NCBI GenBank assembly: GCA_963783945.1
Contig: CAWAPS010000007.1
Coordinates: 186,001-250,000, forward strand
Length of the DNA: 64,000 nucleotides
Direction of reading: 5' to 3'
Source: CAWAPS01 sp963783945
GTDB lineage: Bacteria > Actinomycetota > Acidimicrobiia > Acidimicrobiales > Palsa-688
The notes below the pieces were generated by a model. It worked only from the letters and a program-made list of their open reading frames with translations. It did not search any database and was not told where the DNA came from. The position numbers and the translations under genes are program-made. This document shows positions 30,895 through 41,060 of this stretch, in pieces. How positions within the stretch are numbered: position 1 is the first letter of the stretch; every line of letters starts with the position of its first letter.

Positions 30895-31505
30895 ATGGCG
30901 TCCACGCGGAAAGACCTCGACCTGGCAAGCACGGAAGTCACGCGGGGCATCGATGCGGTCCTGAACGGCGAGCCCGGCGCGGCCGAGCAGCTCTTGCCGC
31001 TCGTCTATGACGAGCTACGCCGGCTGGCTGCCGCCCGGCTGGCGCAGGAGGAGGCGGGCCAAACGCTCCAGGCCACGGCGCTCGTGCACGAGGCGTATCT
31101 GCGTCTTGTCGGCGCCGATCCCGAGAAGCCCTGGGACGGTCGCGGGCACTTTTTTGCTGCGGCGGCTGAGGCGATGCGGCGGATCCTTGTCGAGAACGCC
31201 AGACGGAAGCGGCGGCTAAGGCACGGCGGCGGTCGCGGCGCGTGGGCCTCGAACTGGAACTGCTCGTGCCGGCCGGGGAAGGGGCCGCCCACGACGTACT
31301 CGCGCTCTCCGAGGCCCTCGACCGCCTGGCACTGGAAGAGCCGGCTGCCGCCCAGGTCGTCAAGCTCCGCTATTTCGGAGGGCTCACAACTCTTCAAGCA
31401 TCGTCGGTCATGGGTGTCTCGCTCCGCACCGCCAATCGCCACTGGGTCTATGCACGCGCCTGGCTCTACCACGAGCTCAAACCGCACGGAGATGAGCCAG
31501 GCTGA
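30895..31505 (+). CDS. ECF RNA polymerase sigma factor (planctomycete kinase-linked type); frameshifted near 31235
   Basis: Region 2 is seen in LLPLVYDELRRLAAARLAQE and ATALVHEAYLRLVGAD, then EAMRRILVENARRKRRLRHG. After one frame change region 4 appears: QVVKLRYFGGLTTLQASSVM and SLRTANRHWVYARAWLYHEL. This is the ECF family (PF07638/TIGR02999-like) usual next to planctomycete kinases. It ends 90 bases before the giant TPR kinase on the same strand, which fits the common sigma/kinase pairing. No anti-sigma gene is adjacent. Confidence 0.88.
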
Positions 31506-31594
31506 AAAAATCGCGGCGCTCGTGGCACAGATCGACGCCAGACGTCGCATTACGAAGCGAGTCGTCCAACTGACCGAAGACGGAGAGCCACGCC

Positions 31595-34500
31595 GTGCCC
31601 AGCGAACGTCCCGGCGGTAACGTGAAAGCGATCTTCGACGAGGCTGTCGAGATTGCGTCGACCGAGGAGCGAGCGGCGTATCTGGATGGCGCCTGTGCGG
31701 GCGATCAAGACCTGCGGCGCAAAGTTGAAACCCTGCTTCGGGCTCTGGGTGAGGCGAGTGGCTTTCTCGAAGGGTCGCCAGACCTTCTGGCAACGGCTGA
31801 TCCGGAGTCGGTCGCGGCGGCGATTTCCACCTCGGTGTCTGGTCCGGTGCGGCACGAAGAGAACGTGACCGGTACCGGCGTTGCGTCCGCTGGCGAGCCT
31901 GGCGGCTCGGGCGCTACGCGCCTGGTCGAGGGCCCCGGTACGCGCATCGGTCCGTATAAGCTTGTGCAGCGCATCGGTGAGGGAGGCATGGGGTCGGTGT
32001 ACCTCGCCGAGCAGGAGCGGCCCGTGCGCCGTAGAGTCGCGCTCAAGGTCATCAAGCCGGGCATGGATACGGAACAGGTCGTCGCGCGGTTCCAGGCTGA
32101 GCGGCAGGCGCTGGCGATCATGGACCACGCCAGCATCGCGAAGGTGTTTGACGCCGGCGTTACTGACAGCGGACGTCCGTATTTCGTGATGGAGCTGGTG
32201 AAGGGAGTGCCGATCACCGAGTATTGCGACGCGGTGCATTTGACACCCAAGGAACGACTTGAGCTGTTCATCCCGGTTTGCCAGGCGATCCAGCACGCCC
32301 ACCAGAAGGGGATCATTCACCGCGACATCAAGCCGTCGAACGTGCTGGTCGCGATGCAGGACGGCAAGCCCGTTCCCAAAGTGATCGACTTCGGGATTGC
32401 CAAGGCGATTGACCAGCGGCTCACCGAGCAGACGTTTTTTACACAGCACGGAGCCATCATCGGCACGCTGGAATACATGAGCCCCGAGCAGGCCGAGATC
32501 TCGGCGATGGACATTGACACCCGGGCCGACATTTACGCGCTGGGAGTGATGCTATACGAGTTGCTGACGGGCTCGACGCCGCTGGAGCGTGTGCGGCTGA
32601 GGGAGGCCGGATATTCGGAGATTTTGCGGCGGATTCGGGAAGAAGAGCCGCCGAAGCCGAGCACGCGGCTGAGCGGGTCGCGCGATACATTGGCATCAGT
32701 AGCGGCCGTGCGGAAGACCGAGCCGGCGCGTCTGAGCCGGCTGATGCGGGGCGATCTCGACTGGATTGTGATGAAGGCGCTGGAGAAGGACCGGACGCGG
32801 CGCTACGAGTCGGCGAGCGGCTTCGCGCGAGACATCGAGCGTCATCTGGTGGGCGACCCGGTGGAGGCGGGTCCGCCGAGCGCGGTGTACCGGTTGCGAA
32901 AGCTGGCGCGCAAGCACCGGACAGGCCTGATCACGGCGGGTTCCTTCGTGCTTTTACTTGTCGCGGCGGCGGTGGTGAGTGCGGGGCTGGCAATTCGTGC
33001 GCAGCGGGCCGAGAAAAAGGCGCTTGCGGATCGGAACCGAGCCGTCGACGCCGAAGGGCTAGCGCTCGAGCGCCTGGAGGAGACCCGTGCGGCGAAGAAA
33101 TCGACCGAGCAGGCGCTCGTGCAGTCGGAAGAGTCGCGCAGGCAGACTGAAGCTGTCAGTGGGTTTCTCACGGATGCGTTCCGCAGCCCGGACCCATCTC
33201 TGGACGGTCGAACCGTGCAGGTGGCCGACCTGCTGGATCGCGCTGCTCTCAAGCTCGAGCAGGATTTCAAGGGATCGCAGGAGACGAAGGGGGCGCTTCT
33301 CGATGCGCTGGGCGAGACGTATCGTGGCCTCGGGCTTTATGACGAGGCGGTCTCGACGCTCACAAAGGCCGGCCAGGTGCGGCAGGAGGCACTCGGCTTC
33401 GACCATCCTGCTACGCTCAGCAGTCGCCATAACCTCGCCAATGCCTACCGCGCCGCCGGCCGCACGGCTCTTGCGATCAAGCTGCATGAGGCGACATTTC
33501 AAACGCGAGAATCGAAGCTCGGCCCGGATCACCCCGACACACTGAGCAGCCGCTCCGGGCTTGCGGGCGCCTATCTCGACGCGGGCCGTACCGCCCAAGC
33601 AATCAAAATGGATGAAGCGACGCTCAAGCTGAACGAGCGACTGCTGGGCGCCCTTAACCTCGAGACACTCATGGCCCGCAATAATCTCGCTCAGGACTAT
33701 CTGGCCGACGGCCAGACAGCGCGCGCGATCGAGATGCATGAGGCCACGCTCAAGATGCTCGAGGCGAAGCACGGCCCGGACCATCCTCGAGTGTTCACCA
33801 GCCGCAATAACCTCGCTCAGGCTTATGAAGCCGCCGGACGCACGGGCGATGCAATCAAGCTGCACGAGGCGACGCTGGTGATGGAAGAGTCGAAGCTCGG
33901 CCTTGAGCATCCCGACACGCTCGTTACTCGCAACAACCTATCGACCTGTTATAGCGCCGCAGGACGAACTGCCGATGCGATCAAGCTCCTGGAGGCGACA
34001 CTCAAGTTCCGGGAGGCGAAGCTCGGGCCGGAGCACCCGCACACACTCAACAGTCGCAATAACCTCGCCGGTGCTTATCTCGAAGACGGGCGCACTGACG
34101 TAGCGATCAAGCTGCACGAGTCGACGCTCAAGGTGATGGAATCGAGGTTAGGGCGCGATCATCCTAACACTCGCAAGATCCGAAACAATCTTGCCCTCGA
34201 CTATCTTCAGGCAGGTCGAATCCGCGAGTCGATTGCACTGTATGAGGCCGTACTCAATGAATCGGTATCGAAGCTCGGGCCCGAGCACCCTGATACGCTC
34301 CTGTTCCGCAACGGGCTGGCCCAGGCGATTCTCGCTTCAGGCCGCACGGCCGATGCGATCCACCTGCAAGAGATGACGCTCAAAGCTCGCGAGGAAACGC
34401 TGGGGCGCGGTCACCCGCATACGCTTCGCAGCCGCGGCAACCTCGCAGCCGCTTACATCGCCGCCGGCCGGACCGCGGAAGCCGTGGCACTCTATGAGAA

Positions 34501-36586
34501 AGTGCGCCCGGATCTGGAATCGAGCTCGGGCCGCGAACATCCTGACACGCTCGTCTTCCTCAGCGGCCTCGCCGACGCCTACCTTGCCGCAGGACGTACG
34601 AATGATGCGATCAAACTGCATGAAGAGACACTCAAGGCGCGCGAGTCAAAGCTCGGGTCGACTCATCCGGCAACGATCGGAAACCGGAACGAGCTGGCGA
34701 GGGATTACCTGGCTGCCAGCAGGATATCCGATGCGGTTTCGCTCTTCCGGTCGACTCTCAACCTCACCGAAGCCGCGCTCGGCGCCACCCACCCGAGCAC
34801 GCTTGTCAGCCGCCAGAACCTGGGGGCAGCACTTCACGATGCGGGCAAGTTTGACGAGGCAATTGCCTTGCTGACGTCAACCAGCAAGCTCGTGGAAGCG
34901 AATCTCGGGCCCGAACATCCTGTCACATTCGCCCATCACAATCATCTCGCGCTTGCCTACAAGGATGCGGGAAGAACGCAGGAAGCGATCGGGCTTCTGG
35001 AGCCCGCGCTCAAGCTTCAGGAGGCGAAGCTCGGGCTCGATCATCCCCAAACGCTCAGCACGCTCGTTAACCTGGCGGCATGCTACAAAGACGCCGGCAA
35101 CGCGCCGCGAGCGGTCGCGCTCCTGGAACCGGCATTGAAACTCCACGAGGCGAAGCTAGGGCCGTCGCATCCCGACACGCTGACGACTTGTCTCAACCTC
35201 AGCACGGCATACGACGAGACCGGCAGGATCGCTCTTGCGCTGGCTCTCAATGAACGGAGCGTGCCCCTCGCGGAGTCGACGCTGGGACCGGCCCACCAGA
35301 TCACGCTTCAACTCCGCAATAATCTCGCTCTCATTTACCTCGCCGTGGGGAAAATGCGCGAGGCGGTCGCAATGCTTGAATCAATCCTCAAGATCGAGGA
35401 GTCGAAAGTCGGGCCAGACCATCCCGAAACTCTTCTTGGCCGCAACAACCTTGGCAAGGCCTATCTCGACTCCGGCCGGGTTGCCGAGGCGACGGCGATG
35501 TTTGAGAAAACACTCGAGGGACGCGAACGAACTCTCGGGCATGCGCACCCCGACACGATCATGAGCCGGAATAATCTCTCGGCGGCCTATTACGCGGCGG
35601 GCCGGATTTCGGATGCGCTCCCTTTGGTTGAGAAAGCACTCAAGTTCAACGAGTCGACGCTCGGGCACGATCACCCGGCCACGCTCCTGAGCCGAAACAA
35701 CGTCGGCTCGGCCTACAGACGTCTCGGCAGGGTGGCCGAGGCGGTCGCGCTCCACGAGGCAAACCTCAAGCTCCGCGAGGCGAAACAAGGGCACGACCAT
35801 CCCGACACACTGTTCAGTCGCTCGTCGCTCGCTCTCTCTTATTCAGCCGCCGGACGCCAGCGCGAAGCGATTGCTTTATTTGAGTCGACGATCAAGCGCA
35901 TGGAGACGATCCTGGGTGCTGACAACATGACCACGCTCAGTTGCCGTAAGGGTTTCGCCAATGCTCTGCTCACCTCGGGCAAGATCGCCGAGGCGGTCGC
36001 GATGCATGAAGCAAACGTCAAGCTCGCGGATTCAAAGCTCACGCCGGACCATCCAGAATCGCTCGCGGCCCGCCAGGATCTTGCCGATGCGTATCTGGCC
36101 GCCGGCAGCTTCGCGCCCGCCGAGCTCCTGGTCCGGGATAGCCTGCCTCGCGCTGGCGAACGATTCGGCCCCGAAGATCTCCGCACGGCGACGATGATCG
36201 CAACGCTCGGCACTGCTTTGCTCAAGCAGCAGAAATGGGCCGAGGCGCAATCTGTCCTGGAACAATGCCTTGCGTTGCGCGAAAAGGCTCAGCTCGATGA
36301 GTGGTCGACTTTTTACGCCCGCTCCCTGCTCGGTGATTGCCTGATCGGGCAGACCAACTTCGCCAAGGCCGAGCCGCTCATTGTCGGCGGATATGAAGGC
36401 ATGAAAGCTCGTGAGGCCAAGATCCCGGTGCTCTCAAAACACTGCCTCGGCGAGTCAGCCGAGCGAGTCATTCGGCTGTACAAGGCTTGGGGCAAGCCCG
36501 ATAAGGCGGCGGAGTGGACTCAAAAAATCACGCATGAGACTCCGGCCCAGATCGATCTGCCCGACGACGTCTTTGTCCCGCGCTGA
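31595..36586 (+). CDS. Serine/threonine protein kinase with a membrane helix and about 24 TPR units
   Basis: An intact 1663-residue Hanks-type kinase: glycine loop GEGGMGSVYLAEQ, catalytic Lys in VALKVI, HRDIKPSN near residue 242, DFGIAK near 265 and GTLEYMSPEQ. A membrane helix lies near 445-465 (FVLLLVAAAVVSAGLAI) and a coiled coil follows. From ~565 to ~1573 there are about 24 back-to-back 42-residue TPR units of the kinesin-light-chain/TPR_10 type (consensus LG..HPDTL.SRNNLA.AY). The start is a GTG. With the kinase inside and the TPRs beyond the membrane helix, the repeats may sense an envelope partner. The preceding ECF factor is a likely functional partner. Confidence 0.95.
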   Translation: MPSERPGGNVKAIFDEAVEIASTEERAAYLDGACAGDQDLRRKVETLLRALGEASGFLEGSPDLLATADPESVAAAISTSVSGPVRHEENVTGTGVASAGEPGGSGATRLVEGPGTRIGPYKLVQRIGEGGMGSVYLAEQERPVRRRVALKVIKPGMDTEQVVARFQAERQALAIMDHASIAKVFDAGVTDSGRPYFVMELVKGVPITEYCDAVHLTPKERLELFIPVCQAIQHAHQKGIIHRDIKPSNVLVAMQDGKPVPKVIDFGIAKAIDQRLTEQTFFTQHGAIIGTLEYMSPEQAEISAMDIDTRADIYALGVMLYELLTGSTPLERVRLREAGYSEILRRIREEEPPKPSTRLSGSRDTLASVAAVRKTEPARLSRLMRGDLDWIVMKALEKDRTRRYESASGFARDIERHLVGDPVEAGPPSAVYRLRKLARKHRTGLITAGSFVLLLVAAAVVSAGLAIRAQRAEKKALADRNRAVDAEGLALERLEETRAAKKSTEQALVQSEESRRQTEAVSGFLTDAFRSPDPSLDGRTVQVADLLDRAALKLEQDFKGSQETKGALLDALGETYRGLGLYDEAVSTLTKAGQVRQEALGFDHPATLSSRHNLANAYRAAGRTALAIKLHEATFQTRESKLGPDHPDTLSSRSGLAGAYLDAGRTAQAIKMDEATLKLNERLLGALNLETLMARNNLAQDYLADGQTARAIEMHEATLKMLEAKHGPDHPRVFTSRNNLAQAYEAAGRTGDAIKLHEATLVMEESKLGLEHPDTLVTRNNLSTCYSAAGRTADAIKLLEATLKFREAKLGPEHPHTLNSRNNLAGAYLEDGRTDVAIKLHESTLKVMESRLGRDHPNTRKIRNNLALDYLQAGRIRESIALYEAVLNESVSKLGPEHPDTLLFRNGLAQAILASGRTADAIHLQEMTLKAREETLGRGHPHTLRSRGNLAAAYIAAGRTAEAVALYEKVRPDLESSSGREHPDTLVFLSGLADAYLAAGRTNDAIKLHEETLKARESKLGSTHPATIGNRNELARDYLAASRISDAVSLFRSTLNLTEAALGATHPSTLVSRQNLGAALHDAGKFDEAIALLTSTSKLVEANLGPEHPVTFAHHNHLALAYKDAGRTQEAIGLLEPALKLQEAKLGLDHPQTLSTLVNLAACYKDAGNAPRAVALLEPALKLHEAKLGPSHPDTLTTCLNLSTAYDETGRIALALALNERSVPLAESTLGPAHQITLQLRNNLALIYLAVGKMREAVAMLESILKIEESKVGPDHPETLLGRNNLGKAYLDSGRVAEATAMFEKTLEGRERTLGHAHPDTIMSRNNLSAAYYAAGRISDALPLVEKALKFNESTLGHDHPATLLSRNNVGSAYRRLGRVAEAVALHEANLKLREAKQGHDHPDTLFSRSSLALSYSAAGRQREAIALFESTIKRMETILGADNMTTLSCRKGFANALLTSGKIAEAVAMHEANVKLADSKLTPDHPESLAARQDLADAYLAAGSFAPAELLVRDSLPRAGERFGPEDLRTATMIATLGTALLKQQKWAEAQSVLEQCLALREKAQLDEWSTFYARSLLGDCLIGQTNFAKAEPLIVGGYEGMKAREAKIPVLSKHCLGESAERVIRLYKAWGKPDKAAEWTQKITHETPAQIDLPDDVFVPR

Positions 36587-36640
36587 ACTTGTTGCATTTC
36601 GCACGGTGTTCCACTCCGGGCCGAGCCCGCGTTGAGCAAC

Positions 36641-37402
36641 TCAGGCCGCCTTCAGAAAATCGACGACAGCTTGGACGACCTCGCCCGCGAGCATGATCCG
36701 CCGGTGGCCGAACCGCTCGGTGACCAACATCGTCGCCCCGGGCCAAGCTGCCGCGACGGCGAGCCCTTCCTCGAGAGGGATTTCCTTGTCGTTGCGGTCA
36801 TGGACCACGAGCGCGGGGGTTGCGAGGAGGGGAACGATCTGCGTGACATCCATGAATTCGACACCTTCGCCCACTTCCGTTTCAACCAATCGCACGAACG
36901 ATGGTATCTCGCTTTCGGAAAGGCCGTGGCGCCGCCCCCAGCGCTCGATGACCGCGACAATCGAACTGGGGCCGCTGATGAACGCAGCCCGTTTGGCTTC
37001 CAAACCGCGATGCAGGGCGATCACAGACGCGCCCGCGCCGAAGGAATGGCCGACGATGCCGGCGAGCGGACCGAGCTCCCGACCAACCTCAACGAGCATC
37101 TTGCCATAGAGCAAGACGTTGGCCTTGGTTCCGGGCGAACCGCCGTGAGCGGGCGCATCGACAGCCACGGGCCGGAAACCTGCCTCGAGCAAGGGTGTTA
37201 AAAACGGACCCCAATGCGTCCGGCGGCTTTCCCAACCATGTGCGAGAAGAACTGTCGGGCCTGTTCCCCATGAGGTCGCCGCGAGCCCGCAAGCCAATTC
37301 AAGATTGGAACCGCGGCCGAGGAGGTCGGCATCTCGAGCAGTTGCCACGCTCGGCCGCGGGGTCAGAAACCGGTCGACTGCTTCGCTCAAAACGGCTTTC
37401 AC
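36641..37402 (-). CDS. Alpha/beta-hydrolase family protein
   Basis: About 253 residues. The oxyanion-region strand VLLAHGWESRRTHW, nucleophile elbow GHSFGAGASV, an acid-bearing strand LVVHDRNDKEIPLEEG and the histidine in RFGHRRIM give the full Ser-Asp-His set. The GTG at 37402 (VKAVLSEAVDRFL) is preferred because the open frame further upstream overlaps the neighbouring DUF1579 gene. The substrate is unknown. It is intact, and divergent in function from the convergent kinase gene. Confidence 0.85.
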   Translation of the reverse strand: MKAVLSEAVDRFLTPRPSVATARDADLLGRGSNLELACGLAATSWGTGPTVLLAHGWESRRTHWGPFLTPLLEAGFRPVAVDAPAHGGSPGTKANVLLYGKMLVEVGRELGPLAGIVGHSFGAGASVIALHRGLEAKRAAFISGPSSIVAVIERWGRRHGLSESEIPSFVRLVETEVGEGVEFMDVTQIVPLLATPALVVHDRNDKEIPLEEGLAVAAAWPGATMLVTERFGHRRIMLAGEVVQAVVDFLKAA

Positions 37403-37412
37403 GGCGTGGAAT

Positions 37413-37973
37413 TCAGCTTTTCCGCTTCGTGTACGTGATCTCCATCCCCTTGGAGAATTCCTTCTTGCCGTCTTCCTGCATATACAGGCTGAAGGTCCGC
37501 GTTCCATCGTCGTTGAATCGGGTCTCGAGCCGCATTTTCATCGGCTTGCCGTCGGGTGTCTCGCTCTCGGAGTTCAGGGTCAGAGTTTTGGTCTTCTCGT
37601 CGTACGTGCCTTCCATTGTGTCGATGCGTACGGACATCGTATCGACCCAGGTGGCGATGTACTTGTTCTTCTTGGCATCGTAGCCGTTCGTGCCGTGGCC
37701 TTCGAATGTCGACCCGAACATCTCACCCTTGAAATCGCTGATCAGCCATTTACCCGCGAGCATCCGATTGGTCTCGACTCCCTTTGAGGTCGTGGTCTCT
37801 ACTTTTCCATCGGCGCCGGGCATCATCATCTTGATTTCGGCATCCCACACGCCTTCTTCTTTCGCCAGCAGTTTGTAGGGCGACTGGTCGTCTGACTTTG
37901 AATCCTGCGCTTTGACCGCGAGCGCAAGGCACGACACGACAACCCCGACTCCAACGAACATCAGTCGTCTCAT
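37413..37973 (-). CDS. DUF1579-family exported protein
   Basis: 186 residues with a signal peptide (FVGVGVVVSCLALAVKAQ). The DUF1579 fold is seen in LLAKEEGVWDAEIKMMMPG, ETNRMLAGKWLISDFKGEMF, TFEGHGTNGYDAKKNKYIAT and DTMEGTYDEKTKTLTL. Intact, with a function unknown for the family. It lies 10 bases upstream of the hydrolase start on the same strand and is probably co-transcribed. Confidence 0.9.
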   Translation of the reverse strand: MRRLMFVGVGVVVSCLALAVKAQDSKSDDQSPYKLLAKEEGVWDAEIKMMMPGADGKVETTTSKGVETNRMLAGKWLISDFKGEMFGSTFEGHGTNGYDAKKNKYIATWVDTMSVRIDTMEGTYDEKTKTLTLNSESETPDGKPMKMRLETRFNDDGTRTFSLYMQEDGKKEFSKGMEITYTKRKS

Positions 37974-38167
37974 GATTCTAATCCTCGATTGTTAACTGAC
38001 ACTGTGATCACGAAATGCCGAGAGGCTCGGGTCGAGCGGAAATGCGATCAATCATGTGCACGTCGCGTGCACGATGAATCGACCCTGACCTTTGCGAGAT
38101 CATAGCAGCGCGTCGGGTGCGCAGGCCATTGGCGAGTGTGTTGATTTTCGGCGCGGCGATGGCCCGC

Positions 38168-39298
38168 TCAGTCGACGGCAGGAGTCGAGAGAAGATACAC
38201 CGCGAACGAGGCCAGCCAGTGCTCGCCCGCATAGTCGCCGCTGGCCACGTGCTTGAGGGCAGACTCGGCATGGCGGGTAGCCGCAGCCGCCAGGGCTGCG
38301 CGGGCTGCGTGGCCGCGGGGAAGAGCGCCGGCGATGCTCATCATGCACCACGCCGCGGCTGAGGTTCAGCCCGTCGAGGTGAACGAGTTGCGGGTCGGTA
38401 CGATCGGTGACCGTCGCGGGTACGAACAGGGCAACCGGCTCACCCCGGGAGGCCAAGGGCAGGAACTTCTCGAACCAGGGGCGGAATTCAGCCGGGGAGA
38501 GCACGCGCCGCATCAGGTCGGCCTCGATCAGACTCGGCGAAAAGAAATCGGCGCCGCTTGGCTCCCAGGCCGCGGGGATGCTTGAATCGGCACTGAAGTA
38601 GGCGCCGCGCCCTCTCCTGCACCAGCGCCAGAAGGCGCTTGTCGCCCAGGGCGCGAGCATAGTCGTGTGCAAACGCCAGGCCGAAGGCTGTGTTGGGATG
38701 CACGCCGGTTCGGATCGGGTAGGTCTGCTTGGGGAAAAAATCGAGATATCGCGCGACGATCATGCCAGCGAGCGGTTGGAAGTTTTTGGACCAGACCCTG
38801 GCGTCGGGGTCGTCCCAGTCGTGGAGCTCTTCCGCGAGCTTGAGCAGCCACGCCCAGCCGTAGGGCCGCTCGAACGACTTGCTCTCCTTTCGGCCGAAAT
38901 AGTCGGACTCGGTCTTCAGATTCTCTGCGGTGAAATGTGCGGCCAGGATGGCGCGGGTCTCGATTCCCTCCGGCAGGTCGGGGAAAAGTCGCAGCAGGCG
39001 CACCAGCATCCAGTGGCCGTGCACGGACGAGTGCCAGTCGTAGCAGCCGAAGAACGCGGGGTGAAGCGCCTTTGGGTGCGGCCACGTCCGACGGGCCGGC
39101 CATGACGTGCTCGGGCTTGTTGGGATATTCCTTGTTCAGGCCCTTGAGCGCCAGCCGAGCGAAGGCCGAGGCCTGTTCTCTGGTCAAAGCCGGCCGCGGC
39201 TCGTCTGCGTGAACGTGGGCCGCCATTGAGAGTAAAACCACCAGGGCAAAGCCCGCAGGGGCGGACGGCGGGGAATTCAGCACGCGCACTCGCTTCAT
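38168..39298 (-). CDS. DUF2891-family protein, exported; several frameshifts
   Basis: A signal peptide (FALVVLLSMAAHVHA) is followed by FARLALKGLNKEYPNKPEHV. The family core FFGCYDWHSSVHGHWMLV, RPYGWAWLLKLAEELHDWD and YPIRTGVHPNTAFGLAFAHD lies in a second frame. GADFFSPSLIEADLMRRVL and the end ASFAVYLLSTPAVD lie in others. Frame changes occur near 39075, 38600 and 38340. DUF2891 proteins are predicted all-helical barrels of unknown activity. The stop at 38168 is inferred from the reconstructed reading. Confidence 0.8.
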
Positions 39299-39415
39299 GG
39301 GGCTTCCTATCTATCTGGGCTGGAGAACATTGCTGCAAGTGGTCGGGCGAGCTTGTAGAATACCGAGATTGTGCGTCGGCTACAGACCAACACTCTTCGA
39401 CGAGACAGTCTTTCC

Positions 39416-39952
39416 ATGCAAAGCAAAGCGACGACCGTTGAACAGTACCTCGCGGAATTACCCGAGGATCGACGCAAGGCCATCGAGGCGGTTCGCCAGG
39501 TTGTGCTCAAGAACCTCGACAAGGATTACGAGGAAGGAATGCAGTACGGCATGATCGGGTACTACGTGCCGCACCGAGTGTACCCGGCGGGATATCATTG
39601 TGACCCCAAGCAGCCGTTGCCGTTTGCCTCGCTGGGCTCGCAAAAGAACCACATGGCACTTTATCTCATGTGCGTCTACGGCAGTACAGACCACGCGAAA
39701 TGGTTTCAGGAAGCGTGGGCCAAGACCGGCAAGAAGCTCGACATGGGCAAGTCGTGCGTGCGGTTCAAGAAGGTGGAGGATCTGGCGCTCGACGTGATCG
39801 GCGAGGCGATCAAGAGAGTGCCCGCGAAGAAATACGTTGCGCACTGCGAGGCCGGGCTCAAGGCGGCCAAAGAGCAGGCACCGGCGCGGAACGCGGCGAA
39901 AGCCGCGAAGTCAAGTGCTCCTGCCCGCAAGAGTGCACGAAGCTCGAAGTAA
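39416..39952 (+). CDS. DUF1801-family protein (YdhG-like)
   Basis: 178 residues, intact. The DUF1801 motifs are TVEQYLAELPEDRRKAIEAV, YEEGMQYGMIGYYVPH, HMALYLMCVYGSTDHAKWF and DMGKSCVRFKKVEDLALDVI. The Ala/Lys-rich tail (AAKAAKSSAPARKSARSSK) resembles nucleic-acid-binding tails. The start at the internal ATG (MQSKATTVEQY) follows family length. The function of the family is not established. Confidence 0.88.
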   Translation: MQSKATTVEQYLAELPEDRRKAIEAVRQVVLKNLDKDYEEGMQYGMIGYYVPHRVYPAGYHCDPKQPLPFASLGSQKNHMALYLMCVYGSTDHAKWFQEAWAKTGKKLDMGKSCVRFKKVEDLALDVIGEAIKRVPAKKYVAHCEAGLKAAKEQAPARNAAKAAKSSAPARKSARSSK

Positions 39953-39985
39953 CGGAGCCCGTTCGACCGCGGGGGCCATTCCAGC

Positions 39986-40744
39986 ATGAACTCGCCACGA
40001 AGGACCGCGATCGTCACCGGCGCAGGCTCGGGCATCGGCCGGGCGGCGGCCCTGGCGCTCTTGAGAGAAGGGTTTTCCGTTGTCCTCGCCGGGCGGCGGA
40101 GCGAAGCGCTCGAGGAGACTGTGGCTCGAGCGGGAGAGCGATAGCTCGCGTGCGCTAGCCGTTCCCACCGATGTGACGGACCCGAAGTCGGTCGCGGCGC
40201 TGTTCGAGGCGGCCACGGCGGCTTTCGGGCGCGTGGACGTCTTGTTCAATAACGCCGGGACCGGCATCCGCCGGTGCCGCTCGAAGATCTGGAATTCGAC
40301 GCGTGGCGACGCGTCGTGGACGTGAACTTGACCGGTGCGTTCCTCTGCACTCGCGAGGCATTCCGGGTGATGAAGGCGCAAGATCCTCGGGGAGGACGCA
40401 TCATCAACAATGGATCGATCTCGGCCTACACTCCGCGGCCGAACTCGGCGCCTTACACTTCGACCAAGCACGCGATTTCGGGGCTGACCAAGTCGACGGC
40501 CCTGGACGGTCGCAAGTACGACATCGCCTGCGGGCAGATCGACATCGGCAACGCCGGCACGGAGATGACCGCCCGGATGAAGGAAGGGATTTTGCAGCCG
40601 AACGGTGGAATCGTCGTCGAGCCCACTTTTGACGTCGAGCACGTGGCGCGGGCCGTTGTGTACATGGCGAGCCTTCCGCTGGATGCCAACGTGCTGTTCA
40701 TGACGGTGATGGCGACCAAGATGCCGTATGTCGGCAGGGGCTGA
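39986..40744 (+). CDS. SDR-family oxidoreductase; frameshifted near 40135 and 40265
   Basis: The Rossmann cofactor motif TGAGSGIGRAAALALL, LFNNAGTG, the active-site segment NNGSISAYTPRPNSAPYTST with Tyr and Lys, and a C-terminal NAGTEMTARMKEGIL are present. Two frame changes split the gene into three pieces, one of them within GTG(IPVPLEDL). It is about 250 residues when joined, the classical SDR length. The substrate is unknown. It starts 33 bases after the DUF1801 gene on the same strand. Confidence 0.82.
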
Positions 40745-41060
40745 TGTGGCGGTCGCACAACCGGGCGATTGATCCGGAACTGCCCGGGTGTCGGTAACGA
40801 GAAAAAGCAAGCGCTGATGCGACGGGTCAGAGTCCGCCGGCAAGGCGCGATCGTCTCGAGAAAGATCCTGGACGAACGACAGCCTATTCGCTTCGCTGAA
40901 CGACTTGAACCGACTCGCCCCGAAGACAGCGGGTGGTTCTTCAGCGCGGGAACCGAAACTGAGGAATGTCTTCCATGCTTCGCACTCACCGTGCGTATGA
41001 TTTGGACGCAGAGCGTCTTGAACTGGTGTTCCCACGCGGAGCGTGGGAACAAGGAACCGG
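40745..41060. other. Convergent intergenic region with a REP-like palindrome
   Basis: No gene is recognisable. An apparent minus-strand protein with a SLFPRSAWEH string is only the translation of the palindrome at 41028-41050. Confidence 0.6.
41028..41050. repeat. REP-like palindrome
   Basis: GTTCCCACGC, GGA, GCGTGGGAAC: perfect 10-bp arms with a 3-base centre. This string recurs in many planctomycete genomes and produces spurious PRSAWE peptides. Sitting between convergent genes it may also act as a transcript-end hairpin. Confidence 0.85.
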
